DNA of 64,000 bases from Bdellovibrionota bacterium (GCA_040386775.1 JAZKEU010000016.1:13801-77800); one strand, 5' to 3'. Positions 1-9,462 are shown, counted from the first letter of the stretch. A program made the numbers and translations. Notes: generated by a model not told the origin, from the sequence alone.

Positions 1-2
1 CC

Positions 3-719
3 GAAGATGGTGGATTTTATACTCATAAAGGTTTCGATGTTGAAGAATTAAAAAATAGCTTTATGAAAAACATAAAAAAAATGTCTTTCGCTCGTGGCGG
101 ATCAACGATCACACAACAGTTAGCAAAAAATCTTTATTTGACTCCCGAAAAAACTCTAACCCGAAAACTAAAAGAGCTGATCCTGACAAAAAGAATCGAG
201 GAAAGATATTCTAAGGATGTTATCTTAGAAAAATATTTAAATGTGGTAGAGTTTGGAAAAGGCATTTACGGCATCAAGGCCGCCACCGAATATTATTTCC
301 AGAAGCCGCCTTCGATGGTGACTCCACTTGAGGCCGCATTCATTGCTTTCTTACTTCCAAATCCAGATAAATATGCCGTAAGTTTTAAAAAGAAAGAGCT
401 CACGCCATTTGCCAGAAGCCGGATCAAAGATATTCTATTTAAAATGCAACACTACAAAAAAATTCATCCAGCAGAGCATTCAACTGCAAAAGCTCAGCTC
501 CAAACTATGTTTAAACTTGCTCCTGAAATGGAAGGTGAGTCTGAAGATGCAGAATATTATTCTGATTCAGATGGAGCAACCTACGACATGACTGAGATTC
601 GAAAACAACAAGATGAATCCATCAACAAACTAGAGTCTCTTCCCGATAATCCACCGGATTCTTTAGAAACGGTTTATCCTGATGAAATTCCTGCATCAGA
701 AACTTACGAAGTGAATTAA
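3..719 (+). CDS. Monofunctional GT51 peptidoglycan glycosyltransferase, 5'-truncated by window edge
   Basis: The reading frame is open from the first bases, so the gene begins outside the window; the first visible residues are EDGGFYTHKG, the GT51 motif that holds the catalytic glutamate. It continues with [16 protein letters not shown] and a KYLNVVEFGKGIYGIKAA block, the other conserved GT51 motifs. The family polymerises lipid II into glycan strands at the outer face of the inner membrane. No transpeptidase domain follows. Instead there is a tail of about 90 residues rich in Glu, Asp, Ser and Pro. The protein is therefore MtgA-like rather than a class A PBP. Its stop overlaps the stop of the convergent downstream gene by 4 nt. 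The acidic tail is unusual for MtgA proteins. Confidence 0.9.
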   Translation, partial: EDGGFYTHKGFDVEELKNSFMKNIKKMSFARGGSTITQQLAKNLYLTPEKTLTRKLKELILTKRIEERYSKDVILEKYLNVVEFGKGIYGIKAATEYYFQKPPSMVTPLEAAFIAFLLPNPDKYAVSFKKKELTPFARSRIKDILFKMQHYKKIHPAEHSTAKAQLQTMFKLAPEMEGESEDAEYYSDSDGATYDMTEIRKQQDESINKLESLPDNPPDSLETVYPDEIPASETYEVN

Positions 720-1444
720 CAAGTCGTCTTTTCGATTATCATTATATATGGAACGTCTTTAATTTCATAAACTTCTTGATCACTTTTCAGTCTGATTTTC
801 TCAAGCTTTGAAGTGTCTTTCATTTCAATTTTTTTGCTTTCACATTTCTTGATATCCACTTTTCTAAAAGCCTCTTTTTTCCTGAACTCAAAGCACTCGG
901 TTCCATCGATAAAATAAAGATCTCCACTAGAATCAAAATGAATTCTGCTGATTGCCGCCGGAGTCATATCTTGAGATTTTGAAAGATAAGCTTCACGCTT
1001 TAAAGAGTTTAAATTTACCATTTGAATATTGCTCGCACCCATCGTGATGAGCTTGGACGTCAGCTCAAGATTACCTCTATCTGTTAAAACAATTGGATTT
1101 CCCATGGGAGAAAAACCCATCACTGCAGCGGTGCCCCTACCAAAAACCGTACAGCCTTTTTCATCTCCGCCACCAATAAACTTTAGGATGTGTTCTTTTT
1201 CTGCCTCTTTTTCTAACTTTCCAAAAACTTTCAGCGTGTACTCCGTCTCACCATTTACAGGTTTTCTGTCTACAATGAGGGATTTATCAACGGTATCCAA
1301 CTCCATGGAGACACATGCTTTCTCGGCTTTTCTACAATTTCTAGAAATCGCAAGATCTGTAGGCTCTAAAACCGCTAAGGGTTTAGTCTGCGCCTGAACA
1401 TTCAAGAATAGAACAGTGATTAAAATAAAGATCAATTTTTTCAT
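716..1444 (-). CDS. Secreted protein of unknown function
   Basis: The 242-residue product starts with a clear signal peptide (MKKLIFILITVLFLNVQAQT), so it should be periplasmic or outer-membrane associated. I do not recognise a family. The body is rich in Lys, Glu and Thr with scattered cysteines. The middle stretch (GGGDEKGCTVFGRGTAAVMG, then short beta-type segments such as SGDLYFIDGTECFEF) could be a small beta-propeller-like or lipocalin-like fold, but that is a guess. It converges on the GT51 gene with a 4-nt overlap of stop codons. Confidence 0.75.
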   Translation of the reverse strand: MKKLIFILITVLFLNVQAQTKPLAVLEPTDLAISRNCRKAEKACVSMELDTVDKSLIVDRKPVNGETEYTLKVFGKLEKEAEKEHILKFIGGGDEKGCTVFGRGTAAVMGFSPMGNPIVLTDRGNLELTSKLITMGASNIQMVNLNSLKREAYLSKSQDMTPAAISRIHFDSSGDLYFIDGTECFEFRKKEAFRKVDIKKCESKKIEMKDTSKLEKIRLKSDQEVYEIKDVPYIMIIEKTTC

Positions 1445-1567
1445 AAATATTAAGGTATCACCTTAGATGCTTGAGTAAAGCAAAAACAAGTCGCTTAAAT
1501 CTTTAGGCTTTTGTCTAGTTTTTTTGTAAATTTATTATTTTCAATAATAATGCCGATAACTTAGAGT

Positions 1568-3997
1568 ATGTTGCCGTCTTTTTTCACCATTGTATTTATA
1601 TCTCTTCTAGCTTTACCCGCGCAAAGCAATGATTCCGTTTCTGCAATGGAAAAGGCTAATAAGCAATTATCTTCTATTAATCAATTAACACCCCACTGCG
1701 ACAATTGCGTATTAGAAAATAGAGACAATTCTTATTCATGTAGTTACTTCCTAAATGAATTGCGAACTGAAGACTTTAACCGCATTGTAACCTTGAATGG
1801 TGGGGCAAAGGCTTGCGAAAATTGGTCTTCTAGCCCTGGTACTAAAAATAAATTCTCAAGTGCGGCAGATCTGCAAAATCAACTGGCAAGTATGTTTCCG
1901 GAGGTCGGTGACTCTTCCCACAATCAGGTAAAAAATTGTACAAATGATAAAACAGAATTAGATTCTACAAAAAGATACAAAATTGCGAAATTTTATCATT
2001 ACATCAAGCGTTTCAATCTGGCGGCCTCTCGAGCTTATGAGGAATTATCAGCTATAAATAACTTATTAGGTGAAAACGATGAATTGTCTTGCCTTGGAAA
2101 AGGAACTCTTGATGAAGCTCACACAAGATGTCAGGAGCTAAAAAAATGCCCTGTTTCTAAAAAAGGGGCACTTGCCGAGATAGCCGAAAAATCTAAGCTC
2201 GACGAGCAATCATATCTTCAGATCAAAAAAGAAATCCAAAACTTAGATAAAACCTGCTTAGCGTCTAAAGAAGAGTATGATTCATTAAAATCTTCACTAT
2301 CTGAAAGAAAACCTGAAGTAGAAAAATGTCAGTACGGCGTAGGAACAAGAGATCATGCAAAGATCTGCAGGACATACACCTACAAAGAATACCAAAAAAT
2401 TAGCCAGTGCGATTCTGCAAAAACAAATCTAGGATTTGTTTTGCATATAATTGAAGAATCAAATCCTTGGTTTAAAAGTGATAATTATTTTAATCTGCGA
2501 AAAAATTTTGATGTGCAAAGTTCCATAAAAAAGCAAATGCTAATGAATCGTCAAGAACTCAAGAAAAAAATCATTGAGTTTAGAGATGCTAGTTTTTGTA
2601 TGAATGGATTTTTGAGAGCAGGCCAATGTGATAACAAAAAAATTAGAGGTCTCTTGGCGATTTCTCCAGAAATAGAAAAATCAGAAAATAAATCCTCCAA
2701 ATATTTATCTACTTTTACTTACCTGAACACTCAGTCTTGTGTAGAAGAAAAAATGTCCTTCAACCGAAGGACCGTACCTCTACTACAAGGTGCGGCCATT
2801 GATGTCGGCTTAATTTTGATCGGTGGCGGCGTCGCATCCATTGCCGCCAAAGGAGTTCGCGCAATTTCGTTTGAAAAAAAAGCTGCTGACGCTATCTCTC
2901 TTGGCCGTAAAACCGCAGCGGTCTTAGGCGCAAATTTAGCAGTCGCATCACCTGTCTATTTTGATGCCCTAAAAACATGTTTTCGCCCAAATACAAGAAA
3001 ATTCGACTTCAATACTTCTGCAAAAAATTCTTGTCTAGATTCCTTATCCAATCCATCTTTGGCTCAAGATGAACAAAAGAACTGCGTGACGGCGCTTGCC
3101 TGGGCCGGCGTTGCAACATTACCTCTGGTTCCACTACTTCCACAAAGTAAGAAATTAATCGCCGCCATGGCAGCGATGGAAAAAGAGTCAGGAAGAATAT
3201 TTCTAGCAACATACGGGAAAATAAAAGATTTGAAAGTCGCTGGCTACATCAGAAACAGCGTAAACTTTACTCCTGCCGAAGCGGCGGCACTTCGGACTGA
3301 AGCTGAAAAAATATTTGCATCAACGACATTAAGTGATGCTAAAAAAATTCAAACCGTTTCTTCTCTTTATTTCAGGGCACGAAATAAACATCTTTCAACG
3401 GAAGAGTTAAAGAAAGTGGAGGAAGCTTTAGCTAATGTTCGTAACGATGCTGATTATAGCTATGCGCAGGCAGAAAGAATTTTTATAGAAAAAGGCATCG
3501 ACCCCTTGAGCGTAAAATATCATAACACCCTGGCTCACGAAGCAGAACACGTTATTCAACATCTAAGTGAAAAAAATCGAAGCGCCTTTCTTGATATTGT
3601 TGAATCTATTATTAAAAGAAAAAATCTTTCGCTTGAACCTCCTGGCTCTCAACTTTACCGCAGAGAATTAGAGGCTATCGGTGCTCAATATGACATGCTA
3701 AAACTTTTTCCAGAAGAAATGATCCGAAAAGAAGCTAAAGAAATTCGAGAGAAACTAACAACTATAAGAGATAACCAAGGTAGAGATATAAGAGCTAATT
3801 TTAATTCCTCCATATTATTATCATCGCTAACTATGAGCCGTGATGAATATATAAAGGCGATGAGAAATCATCAGGGCTACAATGGGTACTCAGCAGCAAG
3901 TATAGATGCTCGACTTTTTAGACAAGTCGGACCTGTTTTGGGAGGAATTGCACTGATAGAGGCCTTCAGATACCTTACTGACTCCGAAACCGAATAA
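1568..3997 (+). CDS. Large secreted cysteine-rich protein with HEAEH zincin-like motif
   Basis: The 809-residue protein has an N-terminal signal peptide (MLPSFFTIVFISLLALPAQS) and a first half with many cysteines and coiled-coil-like Lys/Glu stretches. Gly/Ala-rich hydrophobic segments lie near residues 405-430, 445-465 and 515-530. Near the C-terminus is AHEAEHVIQHL, with H657, E658 and H661 matching HExxH. About 40 residues later RRELEAIGAQYD offers E700 or E702 as a possible third zinc ligand. A metallopeptidase function is therefore plausible, but the overall family is not recognised. No strong Shine-Dalgarno is visible before the chosen ATG; the signal peptide supports this start. The stop lies 8 nt from the convergent dus gene. 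Confidence 0.75.
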   Translation: MLPSFFTIVFISLLALPAQSNDSVSAMEKANKQLSSINQLTPHCDNCVLENRDNSYSCSYFLNELRTEDFNRIVTLNGGAKACENWSSSPGTKNKFSSAADLQNQLASMFPEVGDSSHNQVKNCTNDKTELDSTKRYKIAKFYHYIKRFNLAASRAYEELSAINNLLGENDELSCLGKGTLDEAHTRCQELKKCPVSKKGALAEIAEKSKLDEQSYLQIKKEIQNLDKTCLASKEEYDSLKSSLSERKPEVEKCQYGVGTRDHAKICRTYTYKEYQKISQCDSAKTNLGFVLHIIEESNPWFKSDNYFNLRKNFDVQSSIKKQMLMNRQELKKKIIEFRDASFCMNGFLRAGQCDNKKIRGLLAISPEIEKSENKSSKYLSTFTYLNTQSCVEEKMSFNRRTVPLLQGAAIDVGLILIGGGVASIAAKGVRAISFEKKAADAISLGRKTAAVLGANLAVASPVYFDALKTCFRPNTRKFDFNTSAKNSCLDSLSNPSLAQDEQKNCVTALAWAGVATLPLVPLLPQSKKLIAAMAAMEKESGRIFLATYGKIKDLKVAGYIRNSVNFTPAEAAALRTEAEKIFASTTLSDAKKIQTVSSLYFRARNKHLSTEELKKVEEALANVRNDADYSYAQAERIFIEKGIDPLSVKYHNTLAHEAEHVIQHLSEKNRSAFLDIVESIIKRKNLSLEPPGSQLYRRELEAIGAQYDMLKLFPEEMIRKEAKEIREKLTTIRDNQGRDIRANFNSSILLSSLTMSRDEYIKAMRNHQGYNGYSAASIDARLFRQVGPVLGGIALIEAFRYLTDSETE

Positions 3998-4004
3998 AAT
4001 TATC

Positions 4005-5015
4005 TTATCCGTGACCACCCATTAAGAAGCGCTCTGCCGAAGTGTCTGTTTGCGTTAGATGCGCAATAGAACTGAAGTAAGTTTCTACGTGATTAAGAAT
4101 TTCTTTAGAATCTTTTTGCTGAAAAACATCTTTTCTAAATTGCGCCGATCCCGGATATCCCGCAGAGAACCAACTTGAGAATTTTTTAAGCTGAACGCCG
4201 ATGACTTTTTCTTCACAATCTTTTTGTAAATACACGTTCAGTAAATTGATAAGTTCGATAAAATTCTTGTCGGTTCTTTCGTTTTGTTTTTTATGGAGGT
4301 TCAAGGCCTGTCTAAAAATCCAAGGATTCTTTAAACATCCACGACCAATCATTACGGCATCACAACCCGAAGTTGTTAATCTCTCCACAGCTTGCGCCGC
4401 CGTGTGAATGTCGCCATTACCAATGATTGGAAGTTTTGCCTTCGCCTTCACTTCTGCAATGTAATCCCAATCTGCCAAGCCCTCGTAACCTTGTGTTCTC
4501 GTTCTACCGTGAATGGCCATCCACGTAATACCTTCTTCGTAGGCAATGCGTGCGACCTCTTGCGTATTGCGCGTATTTGCATCCCAACCTGTGCGAACTT
4601 TAATGGTCAGTGGAATTTGAATTGCTTTTTTAACTACGGATAACATCTTTGCAAGGCCGTCGAGATCTTTTAACATTGCAGAGCCTGCGCCCTTACAAAC
4701 TACTTTTTTGACTGGGCAACCAAAATTCAAATCAACAAAATCTGCGCCTTTATCTTGAACAAACTTTGCACCTTCCGCCACGATCTCTGGAGTTTCTCCA
4801 AAAAGTTGGATGCCTACAGGGCTTTGAATTTTTTCAAATTTCATTAAGTCTATTGTCTTTTGACTTCCGTAATTCAATCCATTGGCCGAGATCAATTCCG
4901 ATATGACAATTCCGCATCCCATTTCTTTCATAAAAGAACGGAACGCATTATCAGTAATGCCTGCCATTGGGGCTAAAACAAATGGATTGTTATGGAGCTC
5001 TTGGACTAAATTCAT
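4005..5015 (-). CDS. dusB: tRNA-dihydrouridine synthase (DusB-like)
   Basis: This FMN-dependent enzyme reduces uridines in tRNA D-loops. The 336-residue protein shows the family's APMAGITDNAFR start, the NFGCP motif with a catalytic-site cysteine, KGAGSAML, HGRTRTQGYEG, and the flavin-phosphate site GNGDI with DAVMIGRGCLKNPW. Length and motif order fit the DusB group. DusA or DusC are less likely because of the KGAGSAM segment and the GRGCLKNPW ending. It is transcribed divergently from the cystathionine synthase gene. Confidence 0.92.
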   Translation of the reverse strand: MNLVQELHNNPFVLAPMAGITDNAFRSFMKEMGCGIVISELISANGLNYGSQKTIDLMKFEKIQSPVGIQLFGETPEIVAEGAKFVQDKGADFVDLNFGCPVKKVVCKGAGSAMLKDLDGLAKMLSVVKKAIQIPLTIKVRTGWDANTRNTQEVARIAYEEGITWMAIHGRTRTQGYEGLADWDYIAEVKAKAKLPIIGNGDIHTAAQAVERLTTSGCDAVMIGRGCLKNPWIFRQALNLHKKQNERTDKNFIELINLLNVYLQKDCEEKVIGVQLKKFSSWFSAGYPGSAQFRKDVFQQKDSKEILNHVETYFSSIAHLTQTDTSAERFLMGGHG

Positions 5016-5102
5016 CGAAAAACTGTTATATATGTAATGTTGTATTTGCTCAATAGCATAGGATCAGAGTATGTTAAAAAACTGATTTATCCAGGAGATT
5101 TA

Positions 5103-6077
5103 ATGAAAATTTACAATAACATACTAGAAACTATTGGCAATACTCCAATGGTTAAATTGCAAGGCTGTGTGCCCGCAAGTCCTCATAATTACTTTGCAAA
5201 AGTAGAGTTTTTCAATCCCGGTGGAAGCGTTAAAGACCGTATTGCCCTAAGTATCGTTGAAGAGGCAGAAAAAAGAGGTCAGCTTAAGCCCGGTGGTACA
5301 ATTGTAGAAGCAACATCAGGAAATACGGGCGTTGGGCTAGCATTAGTTGCAGCAGTAAAAGGTTACAAATGCGTAATCTCAATACCTGACAAAATGAGCG
5401 AAGAAAAAATCAATACGATTAGATCTTTCGGTGCTGAGGTTGTGGTCACTCCCGCAGGCGTAGAAGCTGATGATCCAAGGTCTCACTATAGCGTTGCTAA
5501 AAATTATGTAAAAAATAATCCTAATTCTTTTTTGACAAACCAATATCACAACCCTGACAACGTAAAAATTCATTTCGAAAAAACGGGCCCAGAAATATGG
5601 AATCAAATGGATGGAAAAATTGATATCTTCGTTGCGGGAGCGGGCACAGGAGGAACTATCTCTGGTGTTGGCAAATACTTGAAGGATAAGAACCCAAAAA
5701 TAAAAATCATTTCTCCAGATCCAATTGGTAGTATTCTTTTTGACGTTCACAAATATGGTGAAGTTAGAGACCCGATCAGTAAGTATGAGGTGGAGGGTAT
5801 CGGAGAAGATATGATTCCAGAAAACGTACACTTCAAAGTGATCGATGAATTTATCAAAACACAAGATAAAGAAACTTTTTTGACTTGCAGAGATATTCTA
5901 AAAAAAGACGGAATATTCGTTGGACCCTCTTGTGCATCTGCTCTCGTTGCGGCACTGAAATACGGATCAAGAGTTACAGAGCCACAAAACATTGTGGTTC
6001 TATTTCCTGACAACGGATCAAAATATTTAAGCAAAGTTTATAACGACAACTGGATGAAATCGAAGGGATTTATCTAA
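5103..6077 (+). CDS. Cystathionine beta-synthase (catalytic core only)
   Basis: This fold-type II PLP enzyme condenses serine with homocysteine. The PLP lysine is K44 in GGSVKDR; SGNTGVGLA and GAGTGGTISGVGKYL are the substrate and phosphate loops. EGIGEDMIP resembles the equivalent segment of CBS enzymes rather than CysK. The 324-residue length means the C-terminal CBS regulatory pair is absent. An in-frame ATG exists at 5037, but AGGAG sits about 5 nt before the ATG at 5103, and homology begins there. The stop overlaps the start of the next gene by one base. The neighbouring gamma-lyase supports a reverse transsulfuration role; cysteine synthase is the alternative. Confidence 0.88.
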   Translation: MKIYNNILETIGNTPMVKLQGCVPASPHNYFAKVEFFNPGGSVKDRIALSIVEEAEKRGQLKPGGTIVEATSGNTGVGLALVAAVKGYKCVISIPDKMSEEKINTIRSFGAEVVVTPAGVEADDPRSHYSVAKNYVKNNPNSFLTNQYHNPDNVKIHFEKTGPEIWNQMDGKIDIFVAGAGTGGTISGVGKYLKDKNPKIKIISPDPIGSILFDVHKYGEVRDPISKYEVEGIGEDMIPENVHFKVIDEFIKTQDKETFLTCRDILKKDGIFVGPSCASALVAALKYGSRVTEPQNIVVLFPDNGSKYLSKVYNDNWMKSKGFI

Positions 6078-7249
6078 TGGGTTCAGATATCGATTACTCA
6101 AAAAAGAATTTTGCAACAAAAGCAATTCACGTTGGACAACCACCAGATAAAACAACTGGAGCAATTATGACTCCGATCACTCTGGCTACAACTTACGTAC
6201 AGGAATCTCCGGGCGTACACAAAGGTTATGATTACTCTCGTGCAGACAATCCAACTAGAGAGGCCTATGAAAGATGTTTAGCAAGCCTTGAGAATTGCAA
6301 GTTCGGCTATGCTTTTGCTTCGGGTTGTGCCGCTTCTACAACAATCATCATGATGCTGAAGGCTGGCGATCATGTGATTTGTTCTGACGACGTTTACGGT
6401 GGGACATTCAGACTTTTTGATAAGGTGATTCAAGACAAAGGAATTTCCTTTGATTATGTGGATCTGACCAAAACAGACCTCATTAAAGCTAAAATTAAAT
6501 CCAACACGAAAATGATTTGGATTGAAACCCCAACAAATCCACTAATGAAGGTTGTTGATATTCAAGCGGTCACAAAAATCGCAAATGCTAAAAAGATCTG
6601 GACCGTGGTAGATAACACTTTTATGTCTCCATACTTCCAAAATCCAACCGATCTTGGCGCAACGATGACCTATCACTCAACAACAAAATACATTGGCGGT
6701 CACAGTGACGTGATCGGTGGATTTGTTGCTACTAATGACAAGGACATTTCCGAAAAATTAAAATTCCTCCAAAAATCTATCGGTGCAGTTCCCTCTCCGT
6801 TTGATTGTTACCTTGCAATGAGAAGTTTAAAAACTCTTGCGGTAAGAATGGAAGCTCACGCAAAGAATGCGCAAGCCATTGCAGAATTTTTAGAAAAACA
6901 TCCGAAGGTAGAAAAAGTAATTTATCCCGGATTGAAGTCTCACCCACAGCATGCCATTGCTAAGAAACAGAACTCAGGCTTTGGTGGGATGATGTCTTTT
7001 TATATTAAAGGCGGATTGAAAGAGGCAAAAACTTTTCTAGAAAACGTGAAAATTTTTGCCTTGGCTGAGAGCTTGGGCGGAGTAGAATCTTTGATCGAAC
7101 ATCCTGCAATTATGACACACGCCAGCGTTCCCGCAAAGAACCGCAAAGCCCTGGGAATAGACGATACTTTGATTCGCCTGAGCGTAGGAATCGAGAACGA
7201 GAAAGATCTGATCGATGATTTAAAAGGCGCTTTCTCTAAAGTGAAATAA
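6077..7249 (+). CDS. Cystathionine gamma-lyase / gamma-synthase family PLP enzyme
   Basis: The 390-residue Cys/Met-metabolism fold-type I PLP enzyme has the signature YDYSRADNPTREAYE and the PLP lysine K204 in STTKYIGGHSDVIGG. With the preceding cystathionine beta-synthase it would complete the homocysteine-to-cysteine route by cleaving cystathionine to cysteine, 2-oxobutyrate and ammonia. The start codon shares its A with the stop of the upstream gene (TAATG), so translation is coupled. Sequence alone does not cleanly separate gamma-lyase from gamma-synthase; the operon partner favours the lyase. Confidence 0.9.
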   Translation: MGSDIDYSKKNFATKAIHVGQPPDKTTGAIMTPITLATTYVQESPGVHKGYDYSRADNPTREAYERCLASLENCKFGYAFASGCAASTTIIMMLKAGDHVICSDDVYGGTFRLFDKVIQDKGISFDYVDLTKTDLIKAKIKSNTKMIWIETPTNPLMKVVDIQAVTKIANAKKIWTVVDNTFMSPYFQNPTDLGATMTYHSTTKYIGGHSDVIGGFVATNDKDISEKLKFLQKSIGAVPSPFDCYLAMRSLKTLAVRMEAHAKNAQAIAEFLEKHPKVEKVIYPGLKSHPQHAIAKKQNSGFGGMMSFYIKGGLKEAKTFLENVKIFALAESLGGVESLIEHPAIMTHASVPAKNRKALGIDDTLIRLSVGIENEKDLIDDLKGAFSKVK

Positions 7250-7262
7250 AGTTTAAGATCGT

Positions 7263-7294
7263 TTGACACTTTTATATCAAAAAGGTACTTAAAT
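7263..7294 (+). promoter_or_regulatory. Possible sigma-70 promoter for tRNA-Phe
   Basis: A perfect TTGACA lies at 7263-7268, about 60 nt before the mature tRNA end. The -10 is poor: TTAAAT at 7289-7294 has a 20-nt spacer, longer than usual. The -35 is convincing, the -10 is not. Confidence 0.35.
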
Positions 7295-7328
7295 TAGCTC
7301 TAAAGTATCATAGCTTCTAGACGAACGT

Positions 7329-7404
7329 GGCCCGGTAGCTCAGTTGGTAGAGCAGAGGATTGAAAATCCTTGTGTCGGGGGTTCAATTCCCTCTTGGGCC
7401 ACCA
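7329..7404 (+). tRNA. tRNA-Phe (anticodon GAA), CCA encoded
   Basis: The cloverleaf is complete. Acceptor arm GGCCCGG pairs with TTGGGCC (two G-U pairs), D-arm is GCTC/GAGC, anticodon stem GAGGA/TCCTT encloses TTGAAAA with anticodon GAA at 7362-7364, and the T-loop is TTCAATT. The 3' CCA is encoded. Confidence 0.97.
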
Positions 7405-7436
7405 TTTTTAATACGGTTCTGTTTTTTCTCTTAATC

Positions 7437-8996
7437 TTATCTACTTGTTAACTCGCAAATGGCTTGAATTAACTCTGTATCATTTAAAGGTTTAGCAATA
7501 TGGCGCTGAAATCCAGCCTGTAGAGCAGCTGTTTTTTCCTCTTCCCTTGTATATGCCGTCAATGCAATTGCCGGTGTACTTTTCTTCCCAAGATCCTCAT
7601 CTGCTTTTCTTAGACTTCTTAAAAAAGCATAACCATCTTCGCCAGGCATACCTATATCACAAACAATTAAATCTAGAAGTGAGTCGTGAATAATAGTTCG
7701 AGCTTCTGCAGCAGACTCTGCTATTTTAACTTCTGCTCCTGCTCTCTTTAACACAAAACTCACTAATGCTAATGTATCTTGGGAATCGTCTACTGTTAAT
7801 ATGCGTAACCCTTTTAAAGAGCGTGCGGTTCTGTCTAAAGATACTATTGCAGAACTTTTCTCCTCAGCAGCGTCCTGAAAAGAATTTATTTTTCCCTTAG
7901 CCTCATCTGCGTAAGGGAGGCAAACAGAGATTGTTGTTCCTTTGCCAAGACCATCACTTTTGATTATGACTTCCCCTCCATGCAACTCTGTAAGATATTT
8001 CACTAGAGATAATCCCAATCCCATGCCTCCGTGCTGCCTTATCATGCTGTTATCCTGTTGGCGAAAACGATCAAATACGTAAGGCAAAAAATCCGCCGTT
8101 ATGCCTTTGCCATTATCCCTAACAACAATTTCTGCCCCAGATTCTTTTGCTTTTAGCATGATTTCTATTTTTCCACCCTCTGGAGTAAATTTTAGAGAAT
8201 TAGAAAGTATGTTCCACATGATCTGATGAATGCGAACCTGATCACAACACACATTTCTTATATCAGGATCAAAATTTGTCGTAAGAGTAATGTGTTTACT
8301 ATTTACAGCTAGATTTATAGCCTGTATGGCATCATTAATTATTGGGACTAAGCTTTGTACTTGAGTGAATAGACTGAGTTTCCCAGTGATGATTCTAGAC
8401 ATATCTAATAAATCATTAATCAACGTAACTAATAATTTAGAATTACGAAGTATAATCTCCATTCCTTCCTGAGATTCTTTTTCGGACAATATTCCTTGAT
8501 TCAGAAGCTCTGAGAAACCCTGAATGACTCCAATTGGAGTTCGTAACTCATGAGATATTGTGGCCAAAAATTCATCTTTGGTTCGACTGGCCTGCTTTAA
8601 GTTCTCCTCTGTTGATTTTCTTTCTATTGCATAACGTATAGATTTAAAAAGTGATTCTCCGTCCATGCGACTTTTACAAATATAATCTTGAGCGCCTTCG
8701 TGAACAGCTTTCATTCCAAAATCCTCATCATCTAATGATGATAAAACAACGATAGGGAGATTCGATGCTTTGGATAACACCTTCTGCAAAGTTTTATCAA
8801 TTGTGCTATCAGGTAAACCCAAGTCCAATAAAATTACATCGATATCCTTTTGGTTTAGTCGCTCAAGTCCATCAGACAATCGATTAGACCAGTGAAGTTT
8901 TACAGAATCTCCGCGTTTGCGAAGAATATGAGCTTGAATCAAATCTTTATGTTCAATCTCATCCTCAATAAGTAAAATTTGTATTGGGGTTTTCAT
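7437..8996 (-). CDS. Hybrid histidine kinase: REC - HisKA - HATPase - REC
   Basis: The 519-residue cytoplasmic protein begins with a receiver domain (QILLIEDE, phospho-acceptor in VILLDLGLP). A HisKA box follows (DEFLATISHELRTPIG), then an ATPase domain (NILSNSLKF, VRDNGKGI, GMGLGLSLVKYL) and a second receiver (RILTVDDS, LIVCDIGMPGEDG, ending AKPLND). The start at 8996 is preferred over an upstream in-frame codon because AAGGA lies 6-7 nt before it. It follows the response regulator gene directly and is the third gene of the operon headed by the ethylene-receptor-like kinase. It probably receives phosphate from or competes with its partners; the output is unknown, as no DNA-binding domain is present. 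Confidence 0.92.
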   Translation of the reverse strand: MKTPIQILLIEDEIEHKDLIQAHILRKRGDSVKLHWSNRLSDGLERLNQKDIDVILLDLGLPDSTIDKTLQKVLSKASNLPIVVLSSLDDEDFGMKAVHEGAQDYICKSRMDGESLFKSIRYAIERKSTEENLKQASRTKDEFLATISHELRTPIGVIQGFSELLNQGILSEKESQEGMEIILRNSKLLVTLINDLLDMSRIITGKLSLFTQVQSLVPIINDAIQAINLAVNSKHITLTTNFDPDIRNVCCDQVRIHQIMWNILSNSLKFTPEGGKIEIMLKAKESGAEIVVRDNGKGITADFLPYVFDRFRQQDNSMIRQHGGMGLGLSLVKYLTELHGGEVIIKSDGLGKGTTISVCLPYADEAKGKINSFQDAAEEKSSAIVSLDRTARSLKGLRILTVDDSQDTLALVSFVLKRAGAEVKIAESAAEARTIIHDSLLDLIVCDIGMPGEDGYAFLRSLRKADEDLGKKSTPAIALTAYTREEEKTAALQAGFQRHIAKPLNDTELIQAICELTSR

Positions 8997-8997
8997 A

Positions 8998-9462
8998 TTA
9001 TTCCTTTGCCTTATGTGGCGCTTGATTCCATACACCCCAATAAAGATTTAGGTCTTCGGCCATTTTTCGAAAACTATTAAAATCTAAGGGTTTTACTAAA
9101 TAACTATTTGCATGTTCTTGATAGGCTCTCGCCCTGTCCGATTCTGCAGCAGAGGTAGTAAGAACTACCACTGGTATAACTTTCAATCGAGAATCCATCT
9201 TGATCTTGCGTAAAACTTCATGCCCATCAATTTTAGGCAATTTGAGATCTAATAAAATAATATCTGGAGCAACCTTTTCTTTATATTTGTCTCGACAAAA
9301 AAGGTAATCTAGCGCTTCGGCTCCATCCCTAACGCGATCAATTTTATTTGTAATTCTATTATTCTCTAAACCCCTAATAACTAACTGCGCATGATCATCA
9401 TCATCTTCGACTAACAAAAATGTAATGAGTCTGGGCAACACAAGGTCATTATTATTGTTCAT
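8998..9462 (-). CDS. Single-domain response regulator (Rcp1-like)
   Basis: The 154-residue stand-alone receiver has an acidic pocket in FLLVEDDDDH, phospho-acceptor D72 in IILLDLKLPKIDG, T102/T103 and K124 in YLVKPLD. The extended loop after beta-3 (DYLFCRDKYKEK) resembles the Rcp1 group that partners phytochrome-type kinases. There is no output domain, so it probably works by phosphotransfer or protein contact. Its start overlaps the end of the upstream kinase by 11 nt, with GGAG before the ATG, so coupled translation and direct partnership are likely. Confidence 0.93.
   Translation of the reverse strand: MNNNNDLVLPRLITFLLVEDDDDHAQLVIRGLENNRITNKIDRVRDGAEALDYLFCRDKYKEKVAPDIILLDLKLPKIDGHEVLRKIKMDSRLKVIPVVVLTTSAAESDRARAYQEHANSYLVKPLDFNSFRKMAEDLNLYWGVWNQAPHKAKE

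Noticed and set aside
1029-1397. Open frame on the plus strand inside the 716-1444 secreted protein gene
   Set aside because: No ribosome-binding site and no protein-like features; the opposite-strand gene with a signal peptide explains the region.
5037-5102. 22-codon N-terminal extension of cystathionine beta-synthase
   Set aside because: AGGAG lies correctly before the internal ATG at 5103, and family homology begins there; the extension has no protein-like features.
5103-7249. SAM or cysteine-responsive riboswitch before the transsulfuration operon
   Set aside because: Only about 87 bp separate it from the divergent dus gene, and no conserved riboswitch core is present.
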